Positions 1 through 13,030 of a stretch of 64,000 nucleotides of DNA are shown here, piece after piece (the stretch's first letter is position 1; each line of letters begins with the position of its first letter). The notes under the pieces are model-generated. The model worked only from the letters and a program-made list of their open reading frames with translations, had not been told where the DNA came from and made no database searches. The stretch is taken from contig RSEF01000003.1 in assembly GCA_003993805.1 (NCBI GenBank), positions 79,189,913-79,253,912 of the forward strand, read 5' to 3'. Source of the DNA: Himantopus leucocephalus. Lineage: Eukaryota > Chordata > Aves > Charadriiformes > Recurvirostridae. Both the position numbers and the translations under genes were made by a program.

Positions 1-3000
1 TAGGTGGTCAAAAAATAATTCTAAAAATTCGGAAAAGATTCAAAATACTTGGATATCTAAGGTACTTTTTATATAATGCTTTGATATAAATTCTATACAT
101 TTGTAATATATTCTAAATATAGAAATCTATACATATAGGATAGAGTCCTCCTCTGCTGCTAACAGTAGTGGCAGACAGGCCGCTTAAACAACCCTGCTTT
201 CCACAAGCAGACATGCCAGGGTGACTGGTTTATAGGTGATTCATATACCTGCACATGCAGAAAGACACATGCATACATACATATTTTATATGTGTAAGAT
301 GGCACTGTACCATTTTAAAATAGCAATTTAAGCCCCAACTTTTAAGGCATTTCTTTCACAGAGGAGGAAGGTAGACACTTCAGGTTCCAGTGCCAGTGGT
401 GTAGCGTGCCTTTCTGCATCATTTAGCCTCACTCCTACCCTACGGTCAGGTGCTAGCTACAGAGTGCTTATAAAGGTGCTTTCAGTACTCATCTTCCCAG
501 ACAGTGGCCACCTCAAAATTTGAATTAATAATAAAAAAAAATAAATTGGAAATAAGCCTATGAATAAGTTTGATGAGCCAGAAAATTGGTTAGACATGAA
601 CATGAATTTTTGTGTTTTATTTTGTTTATTTTATTGTTTTCATTTTGTTTTTTTGCTTATATCATGCTATCTTCCCTTTCTGGTCAATGAAGAAAAGGGG
701 AATGCTTTGAAGGCACAATTTATCTAACCCGTTTAAGACTTCTACTTTAGCATGAAATTATCACCTAGGAACAGGAACCTAAGAGTATCCATTTCTGTCT
801 ATTGGCAACAAAGGGAAAGCAGGCAGCTAGTTCAGATATCTGTTCAGAAGCCTACGTTTCCCCAAATCATTCCTATCCATTGTTTAATTTAAGACAATAT
901 TGAGATTGAGTTCTGTGTCAGTGCAGAAGATAGAAGGATATGAAAAGTTTTTCTCTCAGTCCACTCACCCTCCAGCTCACAAATGCTGGAATTATCACTT
1001 AAATTTAGCTTTGTAAAGGTTACATGTTTGATCCAGTTTGCTAGGCTCATTCTATAATCCATGGGGAGACATGGCTGTCTCCAGGTGATCCAGCTTATCC
1101 CATTCACTCCTATGACAGGTGCCTAAGATACGCAGGAGATATCACTGTTTGGAGGTACACCTCTGTCCACTTAGCATAGACCATCCCTAAGCTTTTAGAC
1201 GGCAAATATGATGTGCTATTTATGAATGCATCCTTACCAGGCTAGACAAATTACAGAACCAGCTTCATCGTTATTCACAGAGGTTGTCCAATGGCAGGTA
1301 GCATTTTAAAACTACAGGGAGATGCTAGTATTTACTGAGGGGACAGAGGACATTGGGTGACAGTGTCCTTTTTGTGTAGGCTGCTGTCTCAAATTCAAGC
1401 TGTGTGCATTCAAGATGTGCTCCAAATTACTGTCAAATTATCATTCCACAGCCTTTGTCAAAATCAATTGATGATCTGTTTTTATTCAACAGTTATCCAC
1501 ATCTGGAGCTGGCAGATAATTTCCAGTGAGCTGTGCCACATAAACACTTTATACCCATTTCTACATACACATCCGCAATAAAACTAGGGATAGAATTTGT
1601 TCCAGAAAGGGTCCTCTGTGTTGAAATGAAATACACTGGTACAACAGTACAGGAAACTTTCCGTTTGTAAAATAACAGTGAGGCTTATCTTCTCTGTGTT
1701 AATCAAACTTTGTAATCACCAATTTCATGTCTTAACAGCATCCTGCTGCTTCAGCTTTTGTTCGTTATGATAAGCGGTGCTGTGGCTTGCTCATTAGGGG
1801 AGAATCTTACCAAAGTCAGTAGGAATATTGTTATTTCAAAATTAGGTATAAAGAATAGGAAGGCCATATAACTGGCGTGGTTAAATGTGATTAAGTCATG
1901 TCTGTATCTATACAAAAGGCATGTAAGGGAATGCTATGGCCAGTGACATTTTAATTACCTTTGACTCCCAAGACATGTGGCTGGGTCTTGGATCCGTGGT
2001 CAGGGACTTTAACTCACTTGTCACCATAAGGCACAATTCTGATGACTGATAAAAATGTCCAGAGGGAAACTTTCCGTTGGAGGAGGCAAAGATCCCACCG
2101 TGTCAGCTGTTGTGTCTGGTGGTTGGGAGCTCCAAGGTTCTTTTATGTTCTGCACTCCCAGAAGATGTCCAGATCCACTTTTCCAGGCAAGGTGGTTGTT
2201 GAAAAAGCACAAGTAGCAAAAGGATTTTTAGTGAGAATGAAGAATCTGCTGATTAAGCAATGAAGCTTACCTGAGCCTTGGGTGAAGAGTGAGGTGACAT
2301 CTCCTCCTGAAAACAGGGTGACACTTTAGTTATGTTGGAAAAAAAAGTTATGTTGGAAATTGCTATTTCTAATGTATCACTTGAGAAAACATTTTTTAAA
2401 TAAACAAATCATGCAAAAAACTACCTGGCTTGTAAGTCACTGGTTCGTGCTCCCAGCAGGAAACTGAGCTGAATTTTGTTCTCACTTTGCAAAGCTTTGT
2501 ATTTTAACATGTTAAATTGAACCCCCAAAATAATGACATCATTTTAATCAGTGAGTTATTTTTAATACAACAAACTTAGCCAAGTGTTAACTGCAAAGCA
2601 GCACTGAATGCGTATGCATAACACTGTTGCCGTTGGTGTGAGTTGTTCTCTCTGGCTTCCTCTGCATCCCAGGATATTAACCCAGCACGGGAAACATCTC
2701 ACTGCCTCTTGGACCAGCATTACTGCTTTTTGATATGTGAAATTACATATATTCTTTGAAGTGGAAGAGAAGGTATACTAAGTCAATGAGACTCCTCACT
2801 GAGTAAATTTTAACATGTTTGTAGGTGTTTCCATGAGCCAGGCCTAACAAGTCATTCGTTTCTGTGTCAGCTTGAACTCTGTTTTTTCCAGGGGAAATTT
2901 TTTTATTCCCTGGGGGAATTTTTTTCCATGTAACAATATTTTGCATAGCATTCTGTCTCTTCTATGCTCTATGAAAACGCCGTATTGCGTAGATAATCGT

Positions 3001-3149
3001 ATTTGCTGCATTTTATCTTTATTTTCCTGTATTTTTATTAAAAGATAGAAGAGTGTGCCACAGCACAAGTATGTGCTTAAATTCTATACACAATGAAACT
3101 ACTGCAATATTTCATCTGTTTCTCTGCTGCTTGGCACTGGTTCTCACAG
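1..3149. other. AT-rich noncoding stretch
   Basis: I see no gene here. Open frames are short (up to about 75 codons), lack convincing splice signals and overlap on both strands, as expected by chance. The first 160 bases are very AT-rich. A short direct repeat of about 14 bases starting agttatgttgg occurs twice near 2328-2358. Nothing resembles an RNA gene. Confidence 0.6.
607..655. repeat. T-rich low-complexity tract
   Basis: About 49 bases made almost entirely of T with scattered G and A, in the pattern TTTTATTTTGTTTATTTTAT. It is simple low-complexity DNA with no sign of a flanking retroposon body. Confidence 0.75.
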
Positions 3150-3154
3150 AATTT

Positions 3155-3245
3155 AGGCTATAGACTCACTGGGGCAAGGGTGATGTCTTGCTATATCTCC
3201 TGTGTAGTACATAGCGTACTTTATCAAATTATATAACAATAACAG
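3155..3245 (+). mobile_element. Ancient amniote LINE/SINE 3' tail relic
   Basis: The stretch follows the recurring amniote 3' tail pattern 'gtaagctctt-ggggcaggga-tgtct...tacatagcg...' and ends in an AAT-type run (ataacaataacag). The core ggggcaagggtgatgtcttg and the later gtagtacatagcg are the best-matching parts. This tail is shared by old L2/L3-related LINEs and MIR-like SINEs, so I do not assign a subfamily. The copy is short and clearly diverged. The match is from memory of the consensus. Confidence 0.5.
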
Positions 3246-5124
3246 TTTCAGTGTTTGAGTGGCTAAGCACTGCCCTTACTGTGGAAGCGCTCTGCCTGAC
3301 ATGTAATTAAGCTTTAAGGAAAAAGCATAAAGAATGAGAAAATCCCAATTTATCAAAATATAGTATTACCTGGACATACTGTGGTTAAAAAATCTTCCCT
3401 CCTTCCTTTTTGTCTTTCTGCAGAAATATGAGCAATAATCCTAAAGCCTGGAAAGGATGTGCTAACTGGAGTCTTTGTGAGGTTTTTAATGAGGATTATG
3501 GAATCTGAGATAGTATAATCTACTGTATACAAGGAGGTTGTTGTGCAAGAATCTTCAGACAAGTTTTAAATCAGAATCCTTTGTCAGCAGCAGTAGGATC
3601 CAGTAAGGATAATATGCTAATTTTAACCAGCAATAGGCTTCATATAGGGATCTAAAGAGTCAGAGAGATACAATCTTATTAAGCTTTTGTGTTGACACTG
3701 CACAGCTTGTTACTGCATTCAATTGAAATTTAAGAGTGGGAATGTAAACCCTGTATAGCATTTTAGCAAGATATACAGTAACATTGAAACCTGAATAACA
3801 ATTCAAAGAATAAGTAGGAAATTCCCTTAGCCCTTGGGCTACCGCCATTTTTCTATTCCAGCAGACAAGTAAGTGCTCTAGGTGTTTATGCCATAAAAAC
3901 TTTCCCAGAGGCAATTCTGGCAAAGCACCTAATTTCTTCAAACTGGACCCATTGCTTTAACCTTCTGAATGTCAGATTTCTGAAGCTAAGTGTTTCTGGT
4001 GCACTGTCGGCTGCTTCTAGTCTCTAGGCTTTTCTTCCAGCCTGCTAGGAGTGCAGAAGAGTATCACAGGCATGTACACTCACGGAACAGGGACAATTGA
4101 CTCCTTCATGACAGCTAGAGGGCTGCAAGGTACATTTGAACAAGGTCTTGTTGTAATTTCATGATGAAAGGAAAGTTCTAATAATTAGCGTGACTCTGTT
4201 TTATCGGGCTTATTGTATTGATTGGTAGTAATTGTTAATCAGCTCAAGTCTCCTTTATCATGCCAGTACTTTTTCTTTAGAAATGTATCAGGCATTTCAT
4301 ATTTTCTTGCATAATGGCTGCGTGAACTGACTGGCAGCAAGGAGAAAATGACTGGTAGTTTTGAGATAGATGTGTGTAATGTCCACACTGTGAGGTTTTT
4401 TAGCATAAAAACTGAGGGAGTAGATACAGCTGCAGTGCAGTACTTCAGTGTTTGCAGATCTAAGCCATATTGATTTCAATAGAGATGTGTCATTTAGCCT
4501 CACAAAAAGACATTGTTAGTCTCTCATCAAGCATCACATAACTATTTTAAACCCTTTATAATATGTTCGTATCACCAGAGATATTTTTATAGGTCAGTTA
4601 TGTTCCATGGCTATAAAGCTGCCTGTGGCTCATCCACTGCTGCCACATTTCACAGTGGCGCGATCAGTCAAATCAGAGCTCAGCAGAGGTGAAAAGTTAC
4701 AGATGCTAAACAGTAAGATGATTCCACCCAAGGGTGAGAAACCTGGAAAACTATGAGAAGTGTTCTGAAGTTCATATTGCTGTTCCAATTGGATCAATGT
4801 GAGCATTGTTATCAATGGCAAGGAATGGAGAGGTTGGCGGTGGTGCTTTGCAACTGATGTCTTAGGCTTCCAACATGATGGGTCAGATGTGCTAAAGTTT
4901 TCTTTCAGAAATAGCATGTGCATCCACTGCATGCAGGAAAGCTGCGTTCAGCCATGTAAATATGCCAACAGTAAAACCCTGTGCTTATTTAGTACCTTTC
5001 TCCAGTGCTAAAGATCTCATACAAGTATAAAAGGTAAAAGTGATGTAAGTGGTGTAATAAAAGACAATATAAGAAAATTTACCCCCAAAAAATTAAGGAG
5101 GCTTTACTGCTTGCTGTGTTTTAT
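3246..5124. other. Noncoding stretch, nothing recognised
   Basis: No gene or recognisable repeat. The longest open frames (93 codons on the minus strand at 3660-3941 and 100 codons at 4630-4932) have unremarkable composition, no conserved motif and no strong splice signals. I treat them as chance. Confidence 0.5.
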
Positions 5125-5214
5125 TAAAAAAACCCCAACAAACCAACAACAAAGAACAAAACACAAAACAAACAAACAAAAACCACCACAAAAAAAAACC
5201 CCTATCAAAAAAAA
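5125..5214. repeat. A/C-rich low-complexity tract
   Basis: About 90 bases of A runs broken by C and occasional G, such as aaacaaacaaacaaaaacc. It resembles a decayed poly(A)-type or simple repeat. No retroposon body is recognisable next to it. Confidence 0.7.
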
Positions 5215-5671
5215 GGGGGAGGAAATATACAAAACACATTGCAAAGCTTATTTTGTTCTGGAAGAATTCAGAATATGTGTATTCAGAATATTCAGCATCT
5301 TATTTTGTTGCCGCCTTCTAAAAGAAATTATTCCTGAATTTTAGTGGAGGAAAGTCTGAGAGCTCTAAATGTATACAAGCCCTAAAAAGTCTTGGGAAAT
5401 CTACCACAACTTAGGCAGTTAATGACCTAATGACCTCTTGGTTAACCTAATGAGTCCTCTTCAGCAACCAACACAAAAAGAAACCTATCTTCTCAAAGAG
5501 ATAAGTTCTATTCATCAGCAGAAGTTCGGTCCTCTCAGAGTTGAAGATAAATGACTTCAAGTCATCCAACTGAGTTTGACATTCAAGCATTTTTCCAGAA
5601 TGTAGAGCAAACCAGGAAAATGGTTTGAGAAAGGGGACTCATATTGCTTGGGTGGGTGTGTAAAACTGGCA

Positions 5672-5693
5672 AACACAACTCTCTAGTTGTGTT
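5672..5693. other. Short perfect inverted repeat
   Basis: AACACAACT and AGTTGTGTT form a perfect 9-bp stem around a 4-base loop (CTCT). No flanking sequence extends the stem, so it is too short for a microRNA precursor. In 64 kb such a hairpin can arise by chance. Confidence 0.4.
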
Positions 5694-5897
5694 CTTTCTG
5701 CTTTTTGTTTCCAGCAGATAATGTGTAAGAAAAGAGACTGTCACTTCCCTAAATATATAAGCTTTTAGCAGCCAATTTCAGGACAGATTTAATGAGCTTC
5801 AGCTTCTAACTAGAAACTTGTAGCCACCTTCCTTTCCGTGCTATACCAACAGCTAAAAGTTACACTGTGTATGCATGCTTGTAATATGCATATGTGT

Positions 5898-5919
5898 ACA
5901 CACACACACACACGCACAC
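5898..5919. repeat. (AC)n microsatellite
   Basis: About 11 AC units with one G interruption, followed by a C-rich stretch (ccccacccccat). It is a typical dinucleotide microsatellite and may vary in length between individuals. Confidence 0.85.
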
Positions 5920-5925
5920 CCCACC

Positions 5926-8900
5926 CCCATTGCAGGAAGTGCTTTTGATCTCCTTAATTTGTGAAAGTCCCTTAAGTATGGATATGGTGCAAATACAGAA
6001 TAAGACAGCCAGATGTCTGACCCAAGCGTTCTCTGTTTAGGAATTAATTTGCTACAGCAATAGAAAGTACTGGACTAAGTCACTTCTGAGGTATGCATGG
6101 ATACCATGTTGGCATTCAAACAATCAGAATATAAAAGCCAAGAATCTGAGGGTTTGGGTTTTTTTCATTCTTGTCTACTAATTATACTGGAATTTTCTAC
6201 CTTAGTGAGCTGAATGCTCAATTTCCATCTGACAGCTAGTCAGAAACAAGCGAGCTGTTAGTTGCAAGTAGTCCTCCAACCCTTGGGTCTTAGTTTATTT
6301 AGCTAGCTCCCTTCTATTTTGCATGTTTTAGCTTTTGAAAGTATCATATTTTCTTGCAGGAATTTGGCTGGTTTACATAGCTGATAAAGTAAGTTTGTGA
6401 TCTAGGTAATAGTTAGCGAGAGAGGGTGAATAGGCAGCAATATCAAGCAACATACCGTCATACTAGTATGCAGAGGAATCGTGATGGGCAGGACATCTAC
6501 ATGTAAGTTCTCTGTGCAGCATTACCAGGGAGAAATACAGGGAAGCAGGATTAAATGCTAGCTGATCCCCAAACATGAAAAACTAGGCATAATTTTAAAA
6601 TAATTCCTTTTCCACATCTACACATCATTATCGCTTTGGAAAGAGGACTCATAGCATAATGGGAGGTGATGGTTCCTAGCTATGAAATTACCCACGCTAA
6701 GAAACTTTAAAGACTTGGATGTGTTCAGACTGAGTTAAGTACAATAGAGTCACACACTGTTAAACCTGCATGGTCTGTGATTTTATCAGCCGTGGATCGA
6801 TTCCCGGTATGTTAATGAAGACCTATGTATAGTTTTCTTGATTAACTTAAGGCTTAGACCTTGTTACTTTAGCACTAAACAAGATTTAGGTTTTTGAGCT
6901 GTTGCATCTGATACCTCAATTATTCATCCTGGGAATTAATGTACAATTAGCATGAATTCCTGCTCACATGGAAATAGACGGTTATGTTAATTTGGATGCA
7001 GTTGCTGAAAGAGTTCTGAATAATGAAAAGACTAGTATTAATATCTTGGTATTGGATACAGATCAGACTGTGTAAGGAACTTTTTTTTTTTTAATGTAGA
7101 AATGTCTTCACAGTTTGTTTTATTTGTTCCATTCTCCCTTCAGTTTCAGGCTATTCAGCAGATCTGCCAATGATTTCACGTAACTATGACTGTTAAATAG
7201 TTTTGACTACAAATATATATAAAATATTTGGCCTACCTCTGTACTGATTTGTACACTTCTGAATGAGGGTAACCCTTTTGAAGTGATTGGAATTGCCCCA
7301 TTATAAAGTTACCTAAGGAAGATCGTAGGTAGGTCAGTTCTTCCTGGAGCTCTCCTCCAACGTATTGTGCCTGAGATTTGCCAGTCAGTTGCTGGTACTG
7401 TAATTAATTAGTTCATCCAAAACCAAGGTAACAGCGTGCAGTTGCTAAGAACACTGGAATATGTTTTTCATGGCAGAGCGATTTCATTCTTAGCTTTTAA
7501 ATACAGCAGTTTCACCAGAAGAGCGGTGTTTGGTTTGAATCTGTTTCTTTTATCTGTTGATTTCTCTGCTTCCTGGCACCAGAAGCTTTCCTTAGTGTTT
7601 GGAGGGCATAGCTAGGGATCATCAGCCCAAGCCTGAAGCTGCAGTGACATCTGCAGCTGCTGCACTGACTAAGGAGGCTTGGGATGCACAGAAAACTGCT
7701 TATGTGTGTGCAGCCCACTCACCTCCACGCAGGGAACACCAAGTCACTCGGAATAACTGGCAAAATGAAACAGGTTTTTTTTTGCTGCCTGCTGTTAGTT
7801 TCCAGTATGCATTAATGAAAGATATTCATCGTTGTTAATAAAATTTTTCCCTCTTCTATTATTATAATCCTTTAGACTGAGTGTTGTCTTGGCCCTGTCT
7901 TCCTGATGATCACTTATTCTGGGCACATAGTTAGTCCTGAAGGTGGCATTGTTATTGACTGAACATACTAACTGCTTGAGAAAATGTTGATTACTTCACA
8001 TTCCTGAAAATTAATCCTGAAACCTTCCTGAACTATATTAATCAACTCCTTTAACTTTTTCTCCAGTGGAGAAGGTGGAGGCCAGCAATGTCATCGAAGA
8101 GCAGGTGCTCCTCCCTGCCTCATTAGCACCTTGCCTTCTTCAGTTGCAAAATCCTCGAAACCAAGAACGCTATTTATAGCTTTCACAAAGCTCTGTTGGC
8201 CTGTCCTGTCTCTGCAGCTAACCATTTGTCTGCCTCTTCCACCGTGTTAAATCAGCCCCTTGTGACAGCACCCTCAAGACCTGCAGAAGCAACGGCTCTG
8301 GAATGACGTGGCAGGTCTGAAGGAGATTGATGGCAGCTAGAATGGCGGACCGATGGGAGCATTTAAACACACCAGCTTCTGAGAGACTGAGGAAGAAATC
8401 AGGGGCATGGGGATGATAAAAGGGGAATATGGGGGCATAGGAGGGAGGAGAAGCAGAGACTCCCATAAATAAGAGCTGGCCAGATCCCAAGACAGAATGG
8501 TAATCTCAAAATGCCTATAAAGACGATGCTGGTAACAAATGACTTTTTATTTTTCATATGTGTGTTCAGACTACATTAGGAACGGAATGCAAGAGGGCAC
8601 TTAGATCTAATAATAGAAGCTATGTTAGAAAAAAATGGGAATATTTTCTTCCCTATATTTGCAATAAGTGTCTTCTGATATCTTTGTATGATGTTACAAA
8701 ATCAAATACTGCTGTTGGATTATTTTGTGATCAGCAAGAATGTTGGTAGTCCTCTGTCTGCAAGGTATATGTCTTGCCAGATGTCCTTGTTGTTCCAGGA
8801 TATCTGTGGAGGATTATTCCTTCCATATGCAAGGCAGCACAGCCTGACTGGCCAAGGATATTACTCTGAAGCGCCAGGCTGACCTGCCTCCGCACACTGC

Positions 8901-9179
8901 ATACTGGAATTAAGAATCATTATTTCAGATCGGAATGGAAAATCCTATATTTCTAATGACAGTAGTGAGAGCTACAATGACAAGAAGTGCTTTTCTATGA
9001 TGTTAACAGGCAGGGACCTTTAAATGTTGATAGCAGAGGTATGCAGTACAAGTAAATGCTCTGGTGATCCATTTTTAGCACATAGCAAATGTCTCTGTAC
9101 ATAGTCCGAGCATACAGTAATAGCTACGCACACAAGTGGAAATCAGATGCTCTAGGTAGTAACACCTAGGTCTGCTGCA
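5926..9179. other. Noncoding stretch with weak open frames
   Basis: No recognised gene. A T run lies at 7081-7092. A minus-strand frame at 8218-8490 contains a helical-looking stretch preceded by a pyrimidine-rich acceptor (gatttcttcctcag). Its only exit is a weak GTCTTG donor, and I know no protein like it. The rest shows no coding signal, RNA gene or clear repeat. Confidence 0.45.
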
Positions 9180-9340
9180 GCCAGCTGAGTGACCTTAAAT
9201 ATCTATCACCTATCTGTGTATGCAGATGCTCTCCCATCACAAAGGAGGATTAATGATGCTACTTCACAGAGCTAATGAGAAAATGAATCAGTTAATGTTT
9301 GATTCGCAAGAGCCATAAAGCATTGTATAGACATTGTTTG
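9180..9340 (+). mobile_element. MIR-type SINE relic, plus orientation
   Basis: The sequence follows the MIR central and 3' consensus in order. ctgagtgacctt corresponds to 'ctgtgtgaccttgggcaa', and a 'ctatctgtg' block follows. ggaggattaatgatgctac corresponds to the 'ggggataataatagtacctac' block, and gctaatgagaaaatgaatc with gttaatg corresponds to 'aggattaaatgagttaatg'. It is heavily diverged with small indels, as expected of a MIR copy inserted early in amniote history. The match is from memory of the consensus. Confidence 0.55.
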
Positions 9341-10399
9341 TTTTTAATTCCTCCCTCTATCATGCTAGCTAATAAGCTGTATTATTCATATTCATACTAT
9401 TATTAAAATCACATTATATTTCCCAGATAACCCAAAGCATTTTTCCAATATGCTTTTTCTTGCTTCTTTTCCACTTAGTATTTATCTGCCAGGCTACCTG
9501 GATTGAGGAATTTCAGTTCAACAATATGCATAGGTTAGAAGATATAGGCAGATAGGGTTGTTCCCTCCCCCCTCCCACCCGAAAGTCATGATCAAAGAGC
9601 TTTATTCTCCTCTTACAGTACCTAATGATGTCTTATTTTTCCTCAGCTTCAGGATCTCATTCTTGAGACCCAGTTTACTGTTCTGGATGGAAAAAGTTTA
9701 AAGGATCTGACTTAGAGTTTGGCCTCCCACTTCTATAAAGCTGAAGGAGATCATTCACAAACAATCCAAGTGTGCATTCACATTTAGATAGAGCATACAT
9801 GCTTTTTCCATCTGGTCCTTGCACCAACAGAGGTGAAAAGACATCATGTCATATTTCCCATACATTCCTCAAACAAATCAGGCTGTATCCTGTCCTAGTG
9901 CAAGCATAAATGTCCTAGGAACATAGTTTGAGGATGAGGCCGGCGCTGCTTATATCTCTCAAAAAACTGTTGTATTTCCTTTAGGAAAAAATCACTGTTT
10001 TATTTCCTTCTGCTATATCCTACTTAGCTGTCCCAATATGAGATGCTTCCTTGATGCAACTAAGACAGCGGTTAATTTGAAACCTCCATTAAAAAACATC
10101 TTTATACGGTACTGTGTGAGTCTTTCCAGTCCACCCAGTTAAGAGTTTCTTTTTACTTGTAACTGTCCATCTGGATTCAGAGCATTCTGAAAAATCAGTT
10201 CTCACTCTTCCAAGGGTTAAATTTCTGCTAACAAATATGGAGTATTTGATATGAAAACCATTATTGTTTGATATGTCAAATAAAACATTTGTCAATCAAA
10301 AGTCTTTAAGCACTGGGCTATGTGACATTTACTCTTTTATAAACCAACAAAGTCCCTGGTGGCATGCCTTTCTTCCTCTCATTTAAATAGTGGTAGGAG
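9341..10399. other. Noncoding stretch, nothing recognised
   Basis: AT-rich sequence without a credible open frame, RNA gene or repeat. A C-rich run (ccctccccccctcccacc) lies near 9563-9580. Confidence 0.5.
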
Positions 10400-11180
10400 A
10401 ACAAATCACACTTCAGGGCAAGTTGATAACTGCCAGTCACGATTCCTGCCTTGTTTACTATAATGAGGAGGGTAATAAATGCATCTGACCATTTCAGCTG
10501 GCATTTGCATAGATGAATGATTTGTCCAGTCAGTCGCTCTCCAGTGATTTGGGCCTTTTTGTCAGCACAAAGAGCATTCAGTCTCCCTGGAATTTACAGC
10601 AGCCAAGCTCTCATTAGCAAACATCCTTTACCATGAATGATTCAAATAATTACCACTGAAATAATAAACTGTTTCACAAAAACATTTTATTTGATGGCTC
10701 AAAACATCAACTTTTCTGAATTGTTGACATTCAAATAAGCCAGAGAGCTTTATTGTTGAGCAACAATGATCCCCTTGTAAAAGGGTGGGCATTGTTTTAC
10801 CTCCAGCAGACCTTTAAACTTGGCCAGATATCAAATGTGTCCCTCAAACAGCTAGCCAACGTGCTGGGTAATCAGAGGGCACGTACCAGATGGAGCTATA
10901 GTAAAACTGTATGTTCAGGCTCCCAACTAATTTTCACGAGATTTACTTAGGATATTGTGAGCGTAAAATTCCAGACTAATTAGCAGCAAGTTATCTATTT
11001 GCATCTACAGGAGCTGTATAATTATTAAATGCTTCTGCTTACACTGAGCTCGCGGTTCTGAGTTCTCTTCTGTAATGATATTCTATGTGTATAATTAAGT
11101 GTTATTTGATATAGTTTTGGAGTTCAATCAAATGAGCAAGCAACAATTATATCCCATTATGATCTTCTCTAGTGCCTGGC
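10400..11180. promoter_or_regulatory. Suspected conserved noncoding element
   Basis: The texture is typical of vertebrate developmental enhancers: non-repetitive, AT-leaning, and dense in homeodomain-like cores (TAATTA, ATAATTA, ATTATTAAA). There are two perfect ATTTGCAT octamers, the POU-factor site, at 10503-10510 and 10997-11004. No open frame explains it. This is an inference from composition and motifs only. Conservation cannot be seen from one genome, and such motifs also occur by chance in AT-rich DNA. Confidence 0.25.
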
Positions 11181-12919
11181 AATAGGAATGATGTCACTGC
11201 ATTTCCAAACCCGTAGCATGAAGCAAAAGGAATTTCCTGCTATCATTCTCCTTTACCCTTTCTACCATGCATAATTAGAAAAGTTTTATTTGTTAATTTA
11301 GAATGGTGCTATTTACTATGGGTGTTCATAGGCTGCAGGAATCTATTCAGTTTTCATTGCAGCATTGTTTGTATGTATGGGAATTATTATCTTAATATCA
11401 ACCAAACAGGATTCAATTGCACATTTTATGCTTCTCTTAACTGCAAGGAAACAAAACACAACAACAGAAGGGGGGAATATTTCGCTCATCCCAGCACATT
11501 CTTCATTGCATGATTTCAATTTCACATTAGGGTAGATAGGTAACAGTAATCTCAAAGAGCGTAATACCTGAGACCTTGATGTTCAGAAATAGAATAACAG
11601 AGCCCTGATTTTCATTTACAGACCCTTTATATCCCTCTGGCAAGATAAATTTCTTATGCTGCCAAGGAGAGGTAGAGAGCTCTTAAAATATGTGAAAGTC
11701 AGGCCAATAAAATTAAATACATTAAAACACATGACTGTTATTTGCAAGCTATAAAGTGTACTCCTTAAAATATAATGTCTCATAATTGTTCTGAGCCAGG
11801 AAGGCAAATATTTAGAACCCAACTTTTCATGCTTAGATATTTGCAATAGGAGGCACAAATTCTGCCTCATTTTTATTCACCCAGGGATAATTGCCTATTA
11901 CAACACCCAAATTTGGGACTATATATCCTATTTAAGCACCAAGCTTTGCGGGATGAATCCAAGTGAATAAAGTTACCTAGATAAATTGTACCCCGTCTTT
12001 AAGCTTTCCAAGTTTGTCCACGGTCATTTCTTTTTCACACAGCCAAGATCATTCAAGTCCAGCCTAGTCCAGTGTTATTTTTTATTTCCTCCTGCTTTTT
12101 CTCTAATCTGTAGTCAATACCTAGATGAAACAGATTACTTCACATTTTCCTTTTTGGCTTCTCAGGTACAAGATCAGAAGGAAATTAAGAAATCCCTAAT
12201 AATTCACTTTTGACAGATACGGTTTTTTAAAATTTCTAATCCAATTTGGTGTTGATAGAGCTAAGGAACAAAAAGGAATTGGCTGGAGCCATGTACAGAT
12301 GATCAAGTGCAAAGAACTTTTTTTACACCTCCTGGTAGTCCCATGTTCTGATAGACCGAGAGGAGCTTGCTATCTTGCAGTGAAGGACAGTGAAAGCTCA
12401 GTTAGAAGGAATACAGCTTTCCAGAGCAGTCCATTTTACACGTCCACAGGAAGAAAACGTGCACACTAAAATTCATAGTTTGCTCTTTGTATTCTTCTGT
12501 AGTAAGTAGATCACATTGTTACCGTGTTGCCAGCGTGCTACAGATGAACGTGGTGTTTCTGACACCATCAAGCCAGACTTTAAAGCTGACTTAATTAATG
12601 AGTTATTTAATCTCAAACTGCCTACGTCTTAGACATAACCACAATTTAGACAGCAATAAAAAAGTGTCTGGTTTCGATGAGAACAAAACAAACCAGAATT
12701 TAAAACAGAATTTGGAGTGGGATTCCACTCCAGATATAGATGCATACTTTTTGATGTCTGCGTAGGAGGCGAGTATATAAGCTCTTGCCTCAGTAAATTC
12801 AGACCCTGGAAATACTGTCAGCGGACCATGGAGAACAAACTCAGGTCTGCATTGACTGTAAAGAGTAGATCTCCACAGGTTAGAAAGGAAGAATACATAG
12901 CTTGATCACCTGTAGAAAT
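11181..12919. other. Noncoding stretch, nothing recognised
   Basis: AT-rich and non-repetitive. Open frames are at most 84 codons and show no domain or splice context. The part at 12560-12700 has the same enhancer-like texture (ttaattaatgagttattta) but no further support. Confidence 0.45.
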
Positions 12920-13030
12920 CTCCACGTAGACACCTAAGGCTCTGTTTAGTTACCTAAATATAGGCACTTGGTGTTATTTGAGATGTTCTGTGGTATCTAA
13001 GGCATCTTCCCAGGGCTATAAGCAACTTGC
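12920..13030. repeat. Possible old interspersed repeat
   Basis: The run of blocks 'cacctaa... tacctaaatataggcact... atttgagatgttctg... tatctaaggcatctt' resembles a diverged repeat seen in many bird sequences, built of 'taggcacctaa' and 'atttgagatgttct' blocks. I cannot name the family and the boundaries are guesses. A repeat-library search would settle it. Confidence 0.3.

Noticed and set aside
6785..6815. tRNA B-box-like string (gtggatcgattcccgg)
   Set aside because: No A box, no cloverleaf and no SINE body around it.
8218..8490. Minus-strand frame with a good acceptor and a helical segment (SAILAAINLLQ...)
   Set aside because: Only a weak GTCTTG donor, no family recognised, and only 90 codons. 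Kept as chance.
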